Source of the DNA: Colias croceus
Taxonomy: Eukaryota; Arthropoda; Insecta; Lepidoptera; Pieridae
Assembly: GCF_905220415.1 (NCBI RefSeq)
Contig: NC_059547.1
Coordinates: forward strand, 7,886,501-7,950,500
Direction: 5' to 3'
Length of the DNA stretch: 64,000 nucleotides
Shown here: in pieces, positions 22,012 through 34,713 of the stretch
How positions within the stretch are numbered: position 1 is the first letter of the stretch
Layout: each line of letters opens with the position of its first letter
Position numbers and translations under genes: made by a program
Notes under the pieces: model-generated
Databases searched by the model: none
What the model was told of the DNA's origin: nothing
What the model saw: the letters and a program-made list of their open reading frames with translations, nothing else

Positions 22012-22258
22012 AACCGACTTCAAACTTGCACTTGCAAAATTTACAAATACCTACAGACAAAAATGCTCATAAAATAAAAACTACTGGGCCTATCCGAATA
22101 AAATTTTTATGGGACCAATTCGACACCATCCCGCATCGAACAAAAAAAGAATCACGTAAATCGGTTCAGAAACCTCGGAGTAATCGGTGTACATACATAA
22201 AAAAAAAAAAAATATACCGGCCGAATTGATAACCTCCTCCTTTTTTTTGAAGTCGGTT
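22012..22258 (-). mobile_element. 247-bp element with AACCGACTT inverted ends
   Basis: AACCGACTTC at 22012 and GAAGTCGGTT ending 22258 are inverted. The body contains CCGGCCGAATTGATAACCTC and a long A run. A partial relative lies at 49367-49420. It has the look of a common lepidopteran interspersed repeat. Confidence 0.7.
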
Positions 22259-23317
22259 AAAAATTGTCATCCCATAATTTAAAAGCAGTAAATCATACAA
22301 CTATAAAGTCATAGTTAATATGGGCTATCTTAGACGATAGATTGAAGGGTATTAGCATAGCTTAGAGCTGTAATCCTCAATAAGTTGTTGTCTAAACAGA
22401 CGGATAGTTTGCTTATCTTTGTTTATAGCTCACTAATTCTGAAACCACGTGAATGTTAATAAAAACAAACGAGCCAAGTTTCTTGTTTATTGACAAGGCG
22501 TTGCGTTTATACTATTTGAAGATTACGAACCAAATACACTAGTAGTTTGAGAAATGTTTTATGAAATATAAAATTGTATTTAAAGATACAATTTGATACT
22601 TATATGAGATTGTAAAATAATAAGGAAAATGTGAAGGTATTTTAGTCAAGATTTGAGTAAAACATTCTTTTGTGTTCTACGATTATTATTAGCCGAAATA
22701 AGTTGTTCCGTTTTGATAATAAACTTAACAACAAAGGTTTTCAAAATGATTTTTCTTCATAAAAATGCAAACAGATATTTCGCATCTTTTAAAAGGGTTT
22801 CAATGAAATTTGATACAAGGATCCAAATTGCGATATAAACGAGTTTTAAAAGCTTGTATTCCTGTGATAGCGATGACACTAATACAAAATAAGGAAAATT
22901 ATATAAATTATTGGGATTATTATGAATAACTAGTTTTGTTATAAGGTATAACAAGGAATATCTTTGAGTTATGATGGACAGATTTTATCTTGACACATTC
23001 TTTGTACACGCTATTAAATAATAAAATATTTTTGGACTTTTGGATTGAAAAAAAAAAAAACTAACAATTCCATAATTTACAGACATGTCTTGATTATGTA
23101 CTTACTTTAACAACCTTACCTTTACCTTATACCTTTACGGCGTGCCTACAAGGAATAGGTTTTATAATATATCTTGAAAACATAGGTTACCTTAAAATAG
23201 CACCTACTTAACACACTCAAGAAAGGATCAATTTTTAAACTGTATTTTTTCGCGTTATCACTCTCTTAAGTAGGTATCTATATTATCACTTAAATTTTGA
23301 AATTATATTTATAAATA

Positions 23318-23489
23318 ACTAGCGGTCCGCCCCGGCTTCGCCCGTGGTACATGTTTACGTTTTCTCTACATAAGAACCATCCTCGTACTTCAAGGAATAT
23401 AATAAAAAAAGAATTAACGAAATCGGTTCAGCCGTTCTCAAGTTATGCGCTTACCAACACATTTTGGGATTCTTTTTTATATTATAGAT
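23318..23489 (+). repeat. CTAG-headed short repeat, family C
   Basis: Starts ACTAGCGGTCCGCCCCGGCT, contains GAAATCGGTTCAGCCGTTCT and ends TATATTATAGAT. Near-identical copies lie at 53806-53981 and 54381-54552. Confidence 0.88.
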
Positions 23490-24815
23490 ATACATTAAGC
23501 TCTACAAAATTCAACGGGTCAGACCACTGTGATATTATAAAGTAAGTTTACCAGACCTACCATTTTGTACAGCCAAATAAGATATTCAAACCGAATTTCC
23601 GCGGGCAGGGCAATGAAAGGCAATATCTTTAAAGGGAAATCGCAAAGAAAGTATACAGTCGCGTAACCAAAACAATCGATTCAAAATCCAGCCCATTTGG
23701 ACTCCATCCATGTCGTTAGTAGAATAATTTATTATTATGGCTGCCACTTGAAAATCTTTTTTTATTTTACATCCCACAAAAGAATGCTTCGACACGATTG
23801 ATGGTGACTTCACTGATCACGCAGAATTCGACGTTTTTATTACTTTTTTCTTAAATTTTTCGATTTCCCTTTTTTGGGGAGTTTAATAACCTCTAGGTTA
23901 GCGATAGATACAAATTAATTTATTCGCTTATAAATTATGAATATTTATTAGAGTAATTATAATTTTATCGAAGGAGGTGTTCGAACTTACAGAAAGAAAA
24001 TTATTAATAATAAATATGTATATTTTTTAGTTGTTATGGCTATGATAAAATTAAATACTTGGTTCGTAAACCTAGGAAAGTCTAATACGCATTTTATGGT
24101 TAGCCAAGTGGTTCTAAATTTGCATACAATTCTCATTTAATTACTTATGTCTTCTAGCGGAGAACTACAGCTTAAATACACGAACTCTAGCAATTATATT
24201 ATGTATGTGGAGGTATGAAAGTGAACTCTGGAATTCACTCGTCGAGAATGAGCCTAATTCATTCCAGAATTGTTTGATTTTTGTTAATAGAAAGTAGAAA
24301 TTTATTTAGATTATTGGTCAGGGCTAGTTGTAGACAACTAAAACTATAGGAACATATTTCTAAGTAGTTTTCTGTCAGATGTAGGTCCAATGGCAAACTC
24401 ATCTTTTGACTTTTAAATTGTCATACATAGCAAACAAGTATCATCGCTTGTAATGTCTATAAGGAGCCGGCACTAACTCTACTACAAAAAACTGCTATCC
24501 CATCCTGCCAATTTTACTCTCATTAAGTCCCATCACACAATACATAGAAGGCTACAATAGAATTGGACACATGTTGGAGGTGTCCGATAATGTCCGTTTA
24601 ATGGTGTCACACGGTCGACACCGCTCTTGGACACCGGCCAAGAGTGAATTGTAACTCTCAGGACATCGCTATATTTCTACAGCGCCTTTATCTCCCCAAA
24701 ATCCCACTGTAATGACCTACTAATGGTGTGCTTAATCTGGATGAATTTTATTGTTTTGTGGTTAGCCTGGTAAGGCGTCTTGTAAGTATGTTAAATCAGT
24801 ATTCTATTATATTAC

Positions 24816-24900
24816 ACTAGCTGTCCCGGCGAACTTCGTACCGCCCAGTCATTGAATGTGGTGTTACCTTATAGCTGAACTAATTTAGGTTTTGATGAAT
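24816..24900 (+). repeat. CTAG-headed repeat fragment, other subfamily
   Basis: Starts ACTAGCTGTCCCGGCGAACT, similar in plan to the heads of families A-C but different in the body. The right limit is unclear. Confidence 0.5.
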
Positions 24901-26887
24901 ATAATACAATAATACAAAATAAATTTTAATAAATATATATAATAGTATTTTTTTACGATGAGTTACACATACAGTAGAACAAAAACAACAATAGGTAATT
25001 ATTTAATAACTTCAAACACGTGCCAGAGAAAAATTATAGAACTACACTATTTTACGCAGTCTATTATATTCTAGCGATATCAAGAGCGATATCAACATTT
25101 ATTCTTTATATTGTTTATTAGACGATAAATCAATACATATAATATATTGTCGATACCATTAGTTAACATGTATTTAAATATAATAGTTTAAGACGTGGTT
25201 TTATTTTCGATTTATGATAATTCTAGAGGACATTAAATTGTTAATTTCCGATAAAGTCAAGTTATCTTTCACACCACGTTTGCTCCGACTCAAAGTAATA
25301 AGCCTTGCTGAAAGTTGGAACGCGCCGAAAGGTTGCGACAAGTTGAAACTAAAAGAAAAAGTTAAGCTGACGGTCCTGCCTCCGCTTTCCGACATGATGC
25401 TCTTTTAAAAGTTATTATTTTATTTTTATAGAAACCTCTACCTGCAGTTTGTATTGACATTGAAGTGAGTTAATTTAGTGATGTGGATTTTTATGATTAA
25501 TTCATTTCGACAGTTTTGTATGCAAAATTCTTCTTTTGTAGGTATATAGATTTTCAGGTAAGATTTAAAATTGAAATGTAAATCCAGTTTATCAATTCTC
25601 TGACGTAAAAAAAAATAGCTCGTATGTAAAGGCTTAAAAATAAGGTAGAGCTGATTTTATCTCCTAAGCTTAACGCAGTATATACGACAGTTTAAAAAAA
25701 TGTTTCTATTTCTACTCATTTCTTATCTAAGCAAGAACGTGCCACACTGAAGCGTAAAAAAGTACAGCTTGTTATTTATATATTTATAAATCCATCAACT
25801 TCACAAAAGTTAAATTTGCATAACCCTTTGCTAACTCAAAACATGTTTAAATAGTCGTTATGTATCCTCCAAGATTTTTAGGCAATGTGTTAGAATAACA
25901 TTTTTCTAACCCGCGTCTGACAAAGATTTTCGATTAGCATAGTAAAATATTCAGGGACCCAATATGTACCGGGTCCAATAGAAGCCAACTTGTCCTTTGG
26001 GACATAGACAATTTAGTGACGCTATTTATGAAATAATATACCTTATATATTTGGATAAATATGCAAATGTTTTATATGGGATTGCAGAATATTGGACGCA
26101 TGAAATCTCCCAAAATAAATGGCTCGTGTTTTTCGATATGCAATGCATTTTGGTTTGTAATTTAGCGTCGCATTAGATTGGTTTTTAGTAGGCATTTGGA
26201 ATCATTAGTATTTTTTGTGAGGTGATATTTGCACGCTTGATTATAATTTAGAAGCTTCACGAAAATTCATTGAATTCAACAAAATAGGATTAATATGGAA
26301 TTATCTCTCTAACTGAAACAGTTTTTAGTGAATAGCAGTCGTTAAAATCTGATTCTTCTCTTTAATTTATAGGAATACTTTTTGTACAAACATAATACTT
26401 AATTATAAATGTATTTGAGTAGTGTTATCCGCGAGGGGGGCTAGTGATCTGTACTACAGGTCTTTCACAGACCTATTTCAGACACTAGTCCTTCACAACG
26501 TAAATGCTACACGTTTACATATTTTGTTCCATTGTAATAGTTTAAGTTGTGAAGTGTAAATAAACTTTTTTTTTTATTTACATAATATTATGTCTTATAA
26601 AACACTCATAAGCACAATATTATTTTTAGTACTCGGAATAGAACCCATCTGAAATCATTTATTGCTTCAAGATCAATGGATTTTTCTTGTTATTGTACCA
26701 GTAAAATTTTTTGTTAGTCTACCTTAGGTATATTTAAATAATAATCAAAGTGCGATTGTGTGTTTTGGAACCAAACGTAACAAAGTCGTCTAAAATAAAA
26801 GCTTTTTCACATAACTTAGACGAGTCAGGTCTTTTTATTTGCAGTTTACAGCGATACGTGCTGAATTGAACCAACATTGTATCTTTG
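24901..26887. other. Intergenic stretch without recognised genes
   Basis: AT-rich. Both strands are open for 64 codons at about 25201-25408 in a GC-richer patch, but no domain is recognisable. A poly-T run lies near 26569. Nothing here can be supported as a gene. Confidence 0.4.
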
Positions 26888-28556
26888 TATTTTCCTCCTC
26901 CTCCTTAAGTCGAAATCCTCACTGCTGAGGGTCGTGATCATTTTGGAATTGTGATTTCCTAGTTATTTTATGCCATTTGTCTCGATCTTCTGCGATGTGG
27001 ATAGCTTCAGGTACGCTAGTTTCTACGGTCGTTTTAATTTGGTCTGACCAGCGCATTGGGCTGCGGCCTCGGGGCCTTTTTCCTTCTACCCTGCCAGTTA
27101 GAAGGACTTTCTCCAGGTTGTCTCCCCTCTTCCTTGCAATATGACCGAAGAATTCTAAAATTCGTCGCAAGCATGTGGAGGACAGTCTTTTGGTAATGCC
27201 AAGCTCCTTGAGAATTGATTTATTCGTTCTACGTGCCGTCCATGGGATGCGAAGCATTCGTCGCCAACACCACATTTCAAAAGCATTTATCCGAGAGTAG
27301 TCTGCCTTGCGCAATGTCCAGGTTTCGGAGCCATATAGAAAGATGGAGAAGATTAAAGAATTGACAAGTTTCCGTTTGGTTATAAGAGAAATATTTCTAT
27401 CTGCCCACACTCTGTGTAGTTGAGACATTGCATTTTTGGCGATTCCTATTCTTCTTCGGATATCGGGTTCACATGAGCCATTGTTAGTAATAATGGAGCC
27501 TAAGTAGACAAAACTATCGACGGTATCCAAGTTGGTCGTGTTTGTCGCATCCATCTTGTTTGTGCGATCCACAACCATTAGTTTGGTCTTTGCTTTGTTG
27601 ATAGTTAGCCCCAATTCATTGCTGATGCTTTCCAATCTGTCTAGAAATGAAGCCATTTCGACTTTATCATTTGCTATAAGCGTGGTGTCATCAGCATAAC
27701 GCAGATTGGTGATTTTGGTGCCGCCGATATTAACTCCACCCTCCCAATCTTCACAAACTCTTCTCATGATGTATTCACCATAAATGTTAAATAAAATGGG
27801 TGAAAGAATGCATCCCTGCCTCACTCCCTTTTCAAATTTAAATGGCTTGGACAAAGTATGGTCAACTCTTACAACTCCCTGGCTATTGTAATATAGTGAT
27901 TGAAGTAGGAAGATTAAGTGTCGGGGTACACCGAGTTCAGCAAGTACCTTCCAGAGACAGCTCCAGTCAACACAATCGAAAGCTTTGCTATAGTCGATAA
28001 AGCACAAAACTAGTGGGATATCGAATTCATAAGCTTTTTCGACTAACTGTCTTACGTTTAGGATTTGTTCGCGTGTGCCTTTGCCCTTCACGAAACCTGC
28101 CTGTTCTTGAGGAATTTGCCAATCGAGATAATATCGAATTCGATTATTTATAATATGTAGTAATATTTTGCTACTATGTGAAACGAGGGACAAGGTACGG
28201 TAGTTTTCGCAGTTTCTGGTGGAGCCTTTTTTGTGGAGAGGTAAAATAATCGATTTACACCAATCAGTTGGCCAATCACCATGTTGCCATATGCGATTAC
28301 AGATGGAATGAATATAGTCTATACCTTTGTCCCCGAGGGATTTAAGAACTTCAGCGGTAATATGGTCAGAACCAGGTGCTTTTTTAATCTTAAGTGCCGC
28401 GATAGCTGCAGTAACTTCCGATCGTAATATTGTGGGTTCCAGGTCAATGTCATTCCATGGGGTGGATGCTTTATTTGAGTTGTTCGTGCAGCAGTATAAA
28501 GCCGAGCAGTATTCACGCCAACGATCAGCAACATCATCTAGATCTTTGTATTTTAG
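26888..28556 (-). mobile_element. 5'-truncated non-LTR retrotransposon (RTE-like LINE)
   Basis: Contains the reverse transcriptase frame 28556-26919 and a very short 3' UTR ending in a GGA repeat (TCCTCCTCC on the + strand at 26893-26904). Short UTRs with simple-repeat tails are typical of RTE-type LINEs. The 5' part, including the endonuclease domain, is missing, as usual after incomplete target-primed reverse transcription. Confidence 0.82.
26919..28556 (-). pseudogene. LINE reverse transcriptase C-terminal fragment
   Basis: 545 codons open without a stop or frameshift but lacking a start. Read 5' to 3' on the minus strand it shows KKAPGSDHITAEVLK (RT motif 1), LPLHKKGS and NYRTLSL (motif 2), IDYSKAFDCVDW (motif A), GVRQGCILSPILFN (motif B), the catalytic YADD at about residues 287-290, SFVYLGSIIT, LYGSETWTL, and a C-terminal FGHIARKRGDN...KRPRGR-P-W. 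The RT core appears intact, while the N-terminal apurinic endonuclease is absent. In a live element this protein copies LINE RNA at a nicked target. The lack of decay across 1.6 kb suggests recent insertion. Clade (RTE or close relative) is judged from memory of motifs. Confidence 0.85.
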
Positions 28557-28569
28557 TTATGTTTAATAT

Positions 28570-29460
28570 TGTATAATATGTATATTATATCATACAATAT
28601 TATATGATGGCCAACTAAACTACTATGCTGTCTTTTAGCAGTATTCTTTTCAGTGTCATGTTTCCACTCTGGAAATAATATTGCTTTATCATGGTAAGGA
28701 GGCCAGGTGAACGATTAGTTTATGCAGTAGCACGTTCATAGTTTACTGGTTGTAGGATCAACTCGGAACTAATGAAATTTTTCTACCAATCTGTTCTTAT
28801 ATTGACGGAAGTGATATGCTTCCGGGAAAGTTGAACCTTGTTTCTTCGCAATATTTTGTTATCGATATTGTAATGGCATTTTGAAGTTAAGAAGAGAAGT
28901 GAAGAGAAGAATTTGTAAGTGTCCATGTATTAATCTCTGTAAATAAGAAGAACATTAACATAAAGCACCGACTTTGATTGAAGGGTATAAAATATAATAG
29001 ATATTAGTTTTCTTTGCCACTCTTTTAAATATATTCATGAACTTATATATTAGGGAGAGTGAGTATTAATTAAATTTTATAATCAATTACTAGCATAGTG
29101 TTCAGGTAAATTTACTTTAATTAATTTGCATTTTTTCATGAATTATGAACAGGCTCGGCTACACTACACACATTTATTTGCATAATAAGAACGTTTTATG
29201 TTAATTTATTGGTCAACAGAATCCATCAAAATTATTAAAAGTCTCTTGGGAAACGTTTAGTAAAATTCATTATAAAATTAATTAATTCTCGCTGTAACTT
29301 TTAGAAGTATTCAAATTTGTTCAAATTGCTTCGGCTAGATGATGGATTTGGTTGTGGATTATTTACGTATTTTTCAATTTATCTCGAGTAGTTTCTGAGA
29401 CGTCGAGACAAGGATATTATTACCTAAATTGAAATAGCTTCTCTTCTTTCATTACTTTTT
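28570..29460. other. Intergenic stretch without recognised features
   Basis: AT-rich. An imperfect palindrome (AATATTGTATAATATG-like) lies at 28566-28604, next to the truncation point of the LINE. No gene is seen. Confidence 0.4.
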
Positions 29461-29605
29461 TATTGCCTGGCAGAGATCACTGCTTAGTGATAAGGCCGCT
29501 AATTGTAATACGTCCTTCTCGTACCATATATCTTCTTTTTATTGTTTTTTTTTGTTATATAATGGTTGTAACTTGTATTACAATAAAGTGTAATAAATAA
29601 ATACT
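29461..29605 (+). repeat. LINE 3'-end fragment
   Basis: TGCCTGGCAGAGATCACTGC and GATAAGGCCGC followed by CAATAAAGTGTAATAAATAA resemble the conserved 3' terminus of an abundant lepidopteran LINE, with its own AATAAA. No coding remains. Confidence 0.6.
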
Positions 29606-30739
29606 TTATCACCAACCTTATCGCACACTGAAATCAATTATTGGTCTTTATTAAGAGGATATGGGTTCTGATTGAAGTAACCTTGCTTATCTCAACGAAT
29701 GCGTGCTGCTATATTGCTGAATCGACATTATGTTAATCTTTATTGGTAATCGCAGACATTGTTGTCGTTGGATATTGAATACCAAGGAAATTTATGTATA
29801 TTTCGACGTTAAATTGTTGTTGTATATAAAACGACACGATACCAGAATGCTGTTACTTGTACCTAATAGTTAACAACATCTTAGTAAAGTATATAACGAA
29901 TCTACACAACAGATAAAATAAAGTGTGGCTAGACGTGAGAAATCTATGTAAATTAAAACTTCTACGTATAAAAAATAACACACACACACATTAATTGATC
30001 CCTCTTAAAAGCTCTAAAAACAAAGCTACCACGTTTTCATCAAAAACTTATCCGATTTTTCCAATTACAACAAACGGTTCGTAATTCCGTGATTCTAAAA
30101 GCGTTAGCGATTACCTGTAGCTAATCAGAACTGCGAAGGGACGAACTGTGCCAATATAACTTTCCTTATTGGGCACAATAGCTAGAACGGAATCAGTCAA
30201 ACGTGTAATTAGAAATTTTGTTGGACTGCCAGTTGCGTAAGGTCTCGATTAAATGCGTGTGTTATTTTAATCTGTTGGTAAACTTATTTTTTTTAATAAT
30301 TTATGCTGGTATCGAAAGAAGAATGGAACGAAGAATTCAAACGACTTTCCTGAAAAAAATATAAAAGGCTGTTAATCACCACTGACATATTTTTACACAT
30401 ATATAATCTTGCATAGTTTACAACGAGCAAATGAACCATTTACCTTTTACGATCACCATAAAACTGTACCCACATTTTTGTCCTACACTTTACGACAGCT
30501 GACGGTGCTTCAGACATTAACGCACCGTTACGTATTATGTATTCATACCTTTATAATTGATCTTACAAAGCAATTTCCCGGTCGAAGGAAAGCGAAAGAT
30601 GAGAGACGGTCTTTATTGTGCTTTGACGCGAATAATTTCATTCAACTATATCGTTTCAGCTTTTTATGGCACGTTTTATTGTAGAATGAGCTGGTATAAA
30701 AATAAGTAGGTAAGTAATAAACAAACGGCTATAATATTG

Positions 30740-30910
30740 AAATACTGTGCCGCGCGGTTTCACCCGCCTAAAACTCACTTGCAAAATAAAGTATTTTTAT
30801 AGCAAATGTGTTTCTCTGATATATTCCTGTAAAGTTTCATCAAAATCCGTCTAGTAAATTTTAATTGAGAGTAAAAACATCCATACTTATAAACTTTTGC
30901 GTTTTTATAA
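30740..30910 (+). repeat. Chimeric CTAG-type repeat (family A head, B-like tail)
   Basis: GCCGCGCGGTTTCACCCGCC at the head is family A-like. The second half (GTTTCATCAAAATCCGTCTA, CATCCATACTTATAAACTTT) is family B-like. Confidence 0.6.
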
Positions 30911-31302
30911 ACTAAAAAGTTATAAATAAGATATAGGTATTTGTGTGATAAATGATAACATTTTCGACAGCCAAGCTTAATCTTTGATTAAGTTTTCGTT
31001 TTTTCGTTAATCTTTGATTTGATTCAACTTATACTGCTTTTTTAATCAATAGTTGAGTTAATAAAGCTTGTATTGTTGTCTTAAAAAGAGATAAAACCGA
31101 CTAGAACTCACTTTCATGGAATAGTGCACTAGTCCGAATCGGATTAGTGAGCGACTTGGATCTAATAACTTATAACTTTTTAATCAATGAAAGCTAGAGC
31201 CTTTTACTGCTTTCTATGCTTAGTTTATAGAGAAATAATATTTATTATAAACTTTGGTGCTTAGAACTTGAATAAATGGACAGGTATGAGGTAAAATGGT
31301 TC

Positions 31303-31871
31303 TAGTTCAGGATACATCGCCCATTTTTGCAAGTGACTACTATCAAGCTAATTTTCCGTTTGTAGCTTTATTTTGATCAGACGCCCAATAATTTCGTGTA
31401 CGAAAGTCTCGATTGTGGTAGCTAACAGAGATAACAAGGATAAAAAATTTTGATTTGATGGTTCTCAAATATTTATTACTAACTGAATTTCTTTTTTTGT
31501 TCAATCTCAAGATAATTACCTAAATTATTCGAAAAAATTTTTGTCCTACAAAACTATGGTTGGTTCAAAGAGTCCCCCTTTCCAAAGTGTATCGATAACG
31601 AGGTCATCATAAATGATTACTAACAAGCTGATTTTTTTGTTTTCACTTAGTTAATGTTTATATAATTCAACAGACATATTGTCCTACAAATTGCGTAATA
31701 AATATTTGAGAACCATCAAATCAAAAATTTTTATCCTTGTTATCTCTGTTAGCTACCACAATCGAGAGTTTCGTACACGAAATTATTCGGTGTTTCATCA
31801 AAATAAAGCTACAAACGGAAAATCAGCTTGATAGTAGTCACTTGCAAAAATGGGCGATGTATCCTGAACTA
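31303..31871. repeat. 177-bp inverted repeat with 215-bp spacer
   Basis: The left arm 31303-31479 and right arm 31695-31871 are reverse complements with about 7 mismatches, four of them clustered in one 9-bp block. The spacer has no ORF or known repeat. It could be a foldback transposon or a hairpin-RNA source. Confidence 0.9.
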
Positions 31872-32353
31872 TTCCATAGATGTGAAAGATTCAGCTTCTC
31901 TATTTTTATACCAGTAGGTACCTATTATGTTTCTCTTCTAAACACACAAGACAAGTTATTACAACTATTATAGGTATAATTAGCATCCGAGCCACAGTCT
32001 AGTTTAAAATACTGTGTAATATATGGCTAAAATTTTGGAACAGTAAAATTATGTTTTTGTTTATATTTCATGTTTAAGGACCCACCGGTTAACTAGGTCA
32101 AAACTTTTAAGGAAAGTGAAACAGGATAATTTATTTCGAAGTAACACATGTAGTATGTAAATTTCCTGGTGGATGAGCGAAGTTAAAGCCAGTTTCAGTT
32201 CGGAAGTGGAGGCTCAAGGGTTTCAGGATACAGGGGATTGTCAGAGGATCCTGCGTATCGTTAATTTGATTGAATCCTCACGTTTTAGAGTGAGATCGTA
32301 GAAGACTTTTGTCTATTGCAAGCTTTATGGACTTCTTTTTAGAACTGCATCAT

Positions 32354-32530
32354 ATCTATACTAATATTATAAAGCTGAAGAGTTTGTTTGTTTGATCACG
32401 CTAATCTAAGGAACTCCTGGTCCGATTTGAAAAATTCTTTCTGTTTTAGATAGCTCATTTATCGAGGAAGGCTATATATCATCACGATAAAACCAACCTG
32501 AGCCTGAGTAAAACCGCGGGACACAGCTAA
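32354..32530 (-). repeat. CTAG-headed short repeat, family A
   Basis: Starts on the + strand with ATCTATACTAATATTATAAA, which is the complement of the family A tail, and ends near GCGGGACACAGCTAAT, the complement of a degraded head. Confidence 0.82.
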
Positions 32531-34486
32531 TCATTCATAATATCGACAGTAGCGTTAGCGTTAGTAGGTAGTAGTGTTAGGCGAAACTGTTATATACCTA
32601 AGAATTTAAATAGTGGTATTATTGCTTTGTGTTTTGCCCAGTATCATAACGAAGTGTGTGGACGAAGTGGATTACATTAGATTCTGGGAAATATGGAATC
32701 TATTGTGCTCTTTTGTGTTTAGCCGTAATTGTGTATAAAATTTCCAGGAAGTTGCTGAATAACTAACGAGATTGGTTGCAATATGTGTTTGTCTGTCCTA
32801 AGCGATACACGATGTCATCGTTATCCAATAAATAGTTTATTGAGACAAGACAACTTTGTTAACCTTTATTGCTAGAGGCAAAGGCTTTAGTAGAATGTCA
32901 GTTTAATAACGCTCTAACAGAACTTTCGAGTGGACGAGACGTGAGTTTACGTGTAATAATAATTAAAATATTTTGCTCTATATTCTTACGTATTATTACA
33001 TTGTAAGTATTTTATAAACATGTTTTATAAATTTCACATACAACAATCACTTATTATAAAATCGTTTTTAATTTTTAATAATTTACGTAGTTAATTCTGA
33101 TAAATTCATCAATCAAACACTATCACTAAAGAGAAACTTTTAGAAAAGGTTGACAATATCAATCTTTAAATACTATTCGTATCAACAAACAAACAGCCAC
33201 TTGTGATCTCATGAAATAAACAGAATAATTCCTCCTTTATTTGCAAAAACCATCACACTGTTTGAAATCCTTAAATCTCATGCAAAACGTACGAATATTG
33301 ACGGCGAAAATAAAAACAAAATGTCGCATCGCAAATAACGTCAAATGAATAGTGCGGCCCGGTTATGTTACACGGACAAACATTTTTTTCCCCGTTTCCC
33401 GGGTAAATTTTCCTATTCCCATCACATCTGCGGTGACCGTACACGCATTCACTTTTATGTGTGTCATCGGCGAATAATTACTAGAAGACAAAATATTTAC
33501 GAGGGGAGGATGAAAGCTTCACAATGGTGCAGTCAACCATGAATGAGGGAGAGGGAGGGAGGGATCTTCTTTTAACAGCTATATAGAGTCGGCTATATTT
33601 GACAACAAATTTATTAAGAAAATAACGCTCGTCTTAAATAACATATTTAGGTACTTCTATTCTTGAATTCCTGTCAGCTTTTGGGAAATACGATTTGGAA
33701 AAGTAGGTGAACAGTGTTAAAGAGAATCGAATATGTTTATCATGAAGAAAACCATGAGCACGATTAAAATAAGTAATACTTACGCTCTATACATGAATAG
33801 AATCATACATACATTCATCAAAATAACTAGATAAGTATAAATATGAAAAAGAGAGACTAAACAAATGTTTTGAAAACATATTATACGCTTTATTAAGACG
33901 ATTAATAACATAACCTAAACAAACGATTCATTATTTCACTTCTTAGTTTTACTACTGGACTAAATACGTTACGTTTATTATGTAAAAAGTTTATAAATGT
34001 GTACATAGGTATATAATATTATGTAATATCGAGCGATGTTCTGTATTACGAACTTTGGTCCAGCCATTAAAAAGATTGTCCTATCTTCATTCGAGACTTA
34101 TTACACTCGTCAGATTTGGAATTCTTGTCACGTTTTTGTATGAATTAAGGTTAAAAGAGGTGACTTGGTCCCCTATTTTCCTTGTCGGATCTTGATATGC
34201 CAATTTATGTTTTTACGCCTTCGAGCCGTGTTGATTATTTATGTTTTTTATTTGAAGCGACAAGGGAAATGCACCCTAAGCGTAATATTTATTTAAATAA
34301 ACAAATAAATACAGGAGTATATGGAACGAGGTCCGAATATACTTTAATTACTCTAAATTTCCCACTGCCAACTTATAGTTACTTAAATTATACATAATAT
34401 TTAGTTATTAATTTACATTTGAATATAATTAGTGCGTGATTTGTTAATATATCCTGTAAATAGAGAGATAGAGCAAATGCTTATTT
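32531..34486. other. Intergenic stretch without recognised genes
   Basis: Mostly AT-rich. A non-repetitive GC-richer island lies at about 33330-33540, followed by a purine-rich GAGGGAGAGGGAGGGAGGG run. No exon structure or RNA gene is recognised. Confidence 0.4.
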
Positions 34487-34713
34487 TTTTATGTTATGGG
34501 GAGGCAAACGAGGCCTGGTGGTAAGCAGGTTGCGTCGCCCATAGACCATAACAAAGGTTATGGTTGTTGCCCACCAGAGAGATATAGGAAGGATTAAGGG
34601 ATTTGGAAGGAGTTAGGGAGAAAGGGGCGAGGATGGGAGGGATTAAGGATAGGAGAGGAGAGAATGGGTTGGGGATAGGAAGGGATGTGGGCCTCCGGAA
34701 ACACATTTTCACA
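34487..34713. repeat. Purine-rich interspersed repeat
   Basis: GAGGCAAACGAGGCCTGGTG and TAAGCAGG...CGCCCATAGACC followed by about 130 bp of G/A-rich sequence. It resembles a common lepidopteran dispersed repeat. Its limits and class are uncertain. Confidence 0.5.

Noticed and set aside
23351..23545. Open frame in the family C repeat (also at 54344-54673) as a protein gene
   Set aside because: It falls within a dispersed non-coding repeat and recurs with every copy of the family; a typical false gene prediction.
28319..28566. Separate small genes on both strands at the LINE 5' end
   Set aside because: The correct minus frame of the reverse transcriptase runs through this region without a stop, so these frames are shadows.
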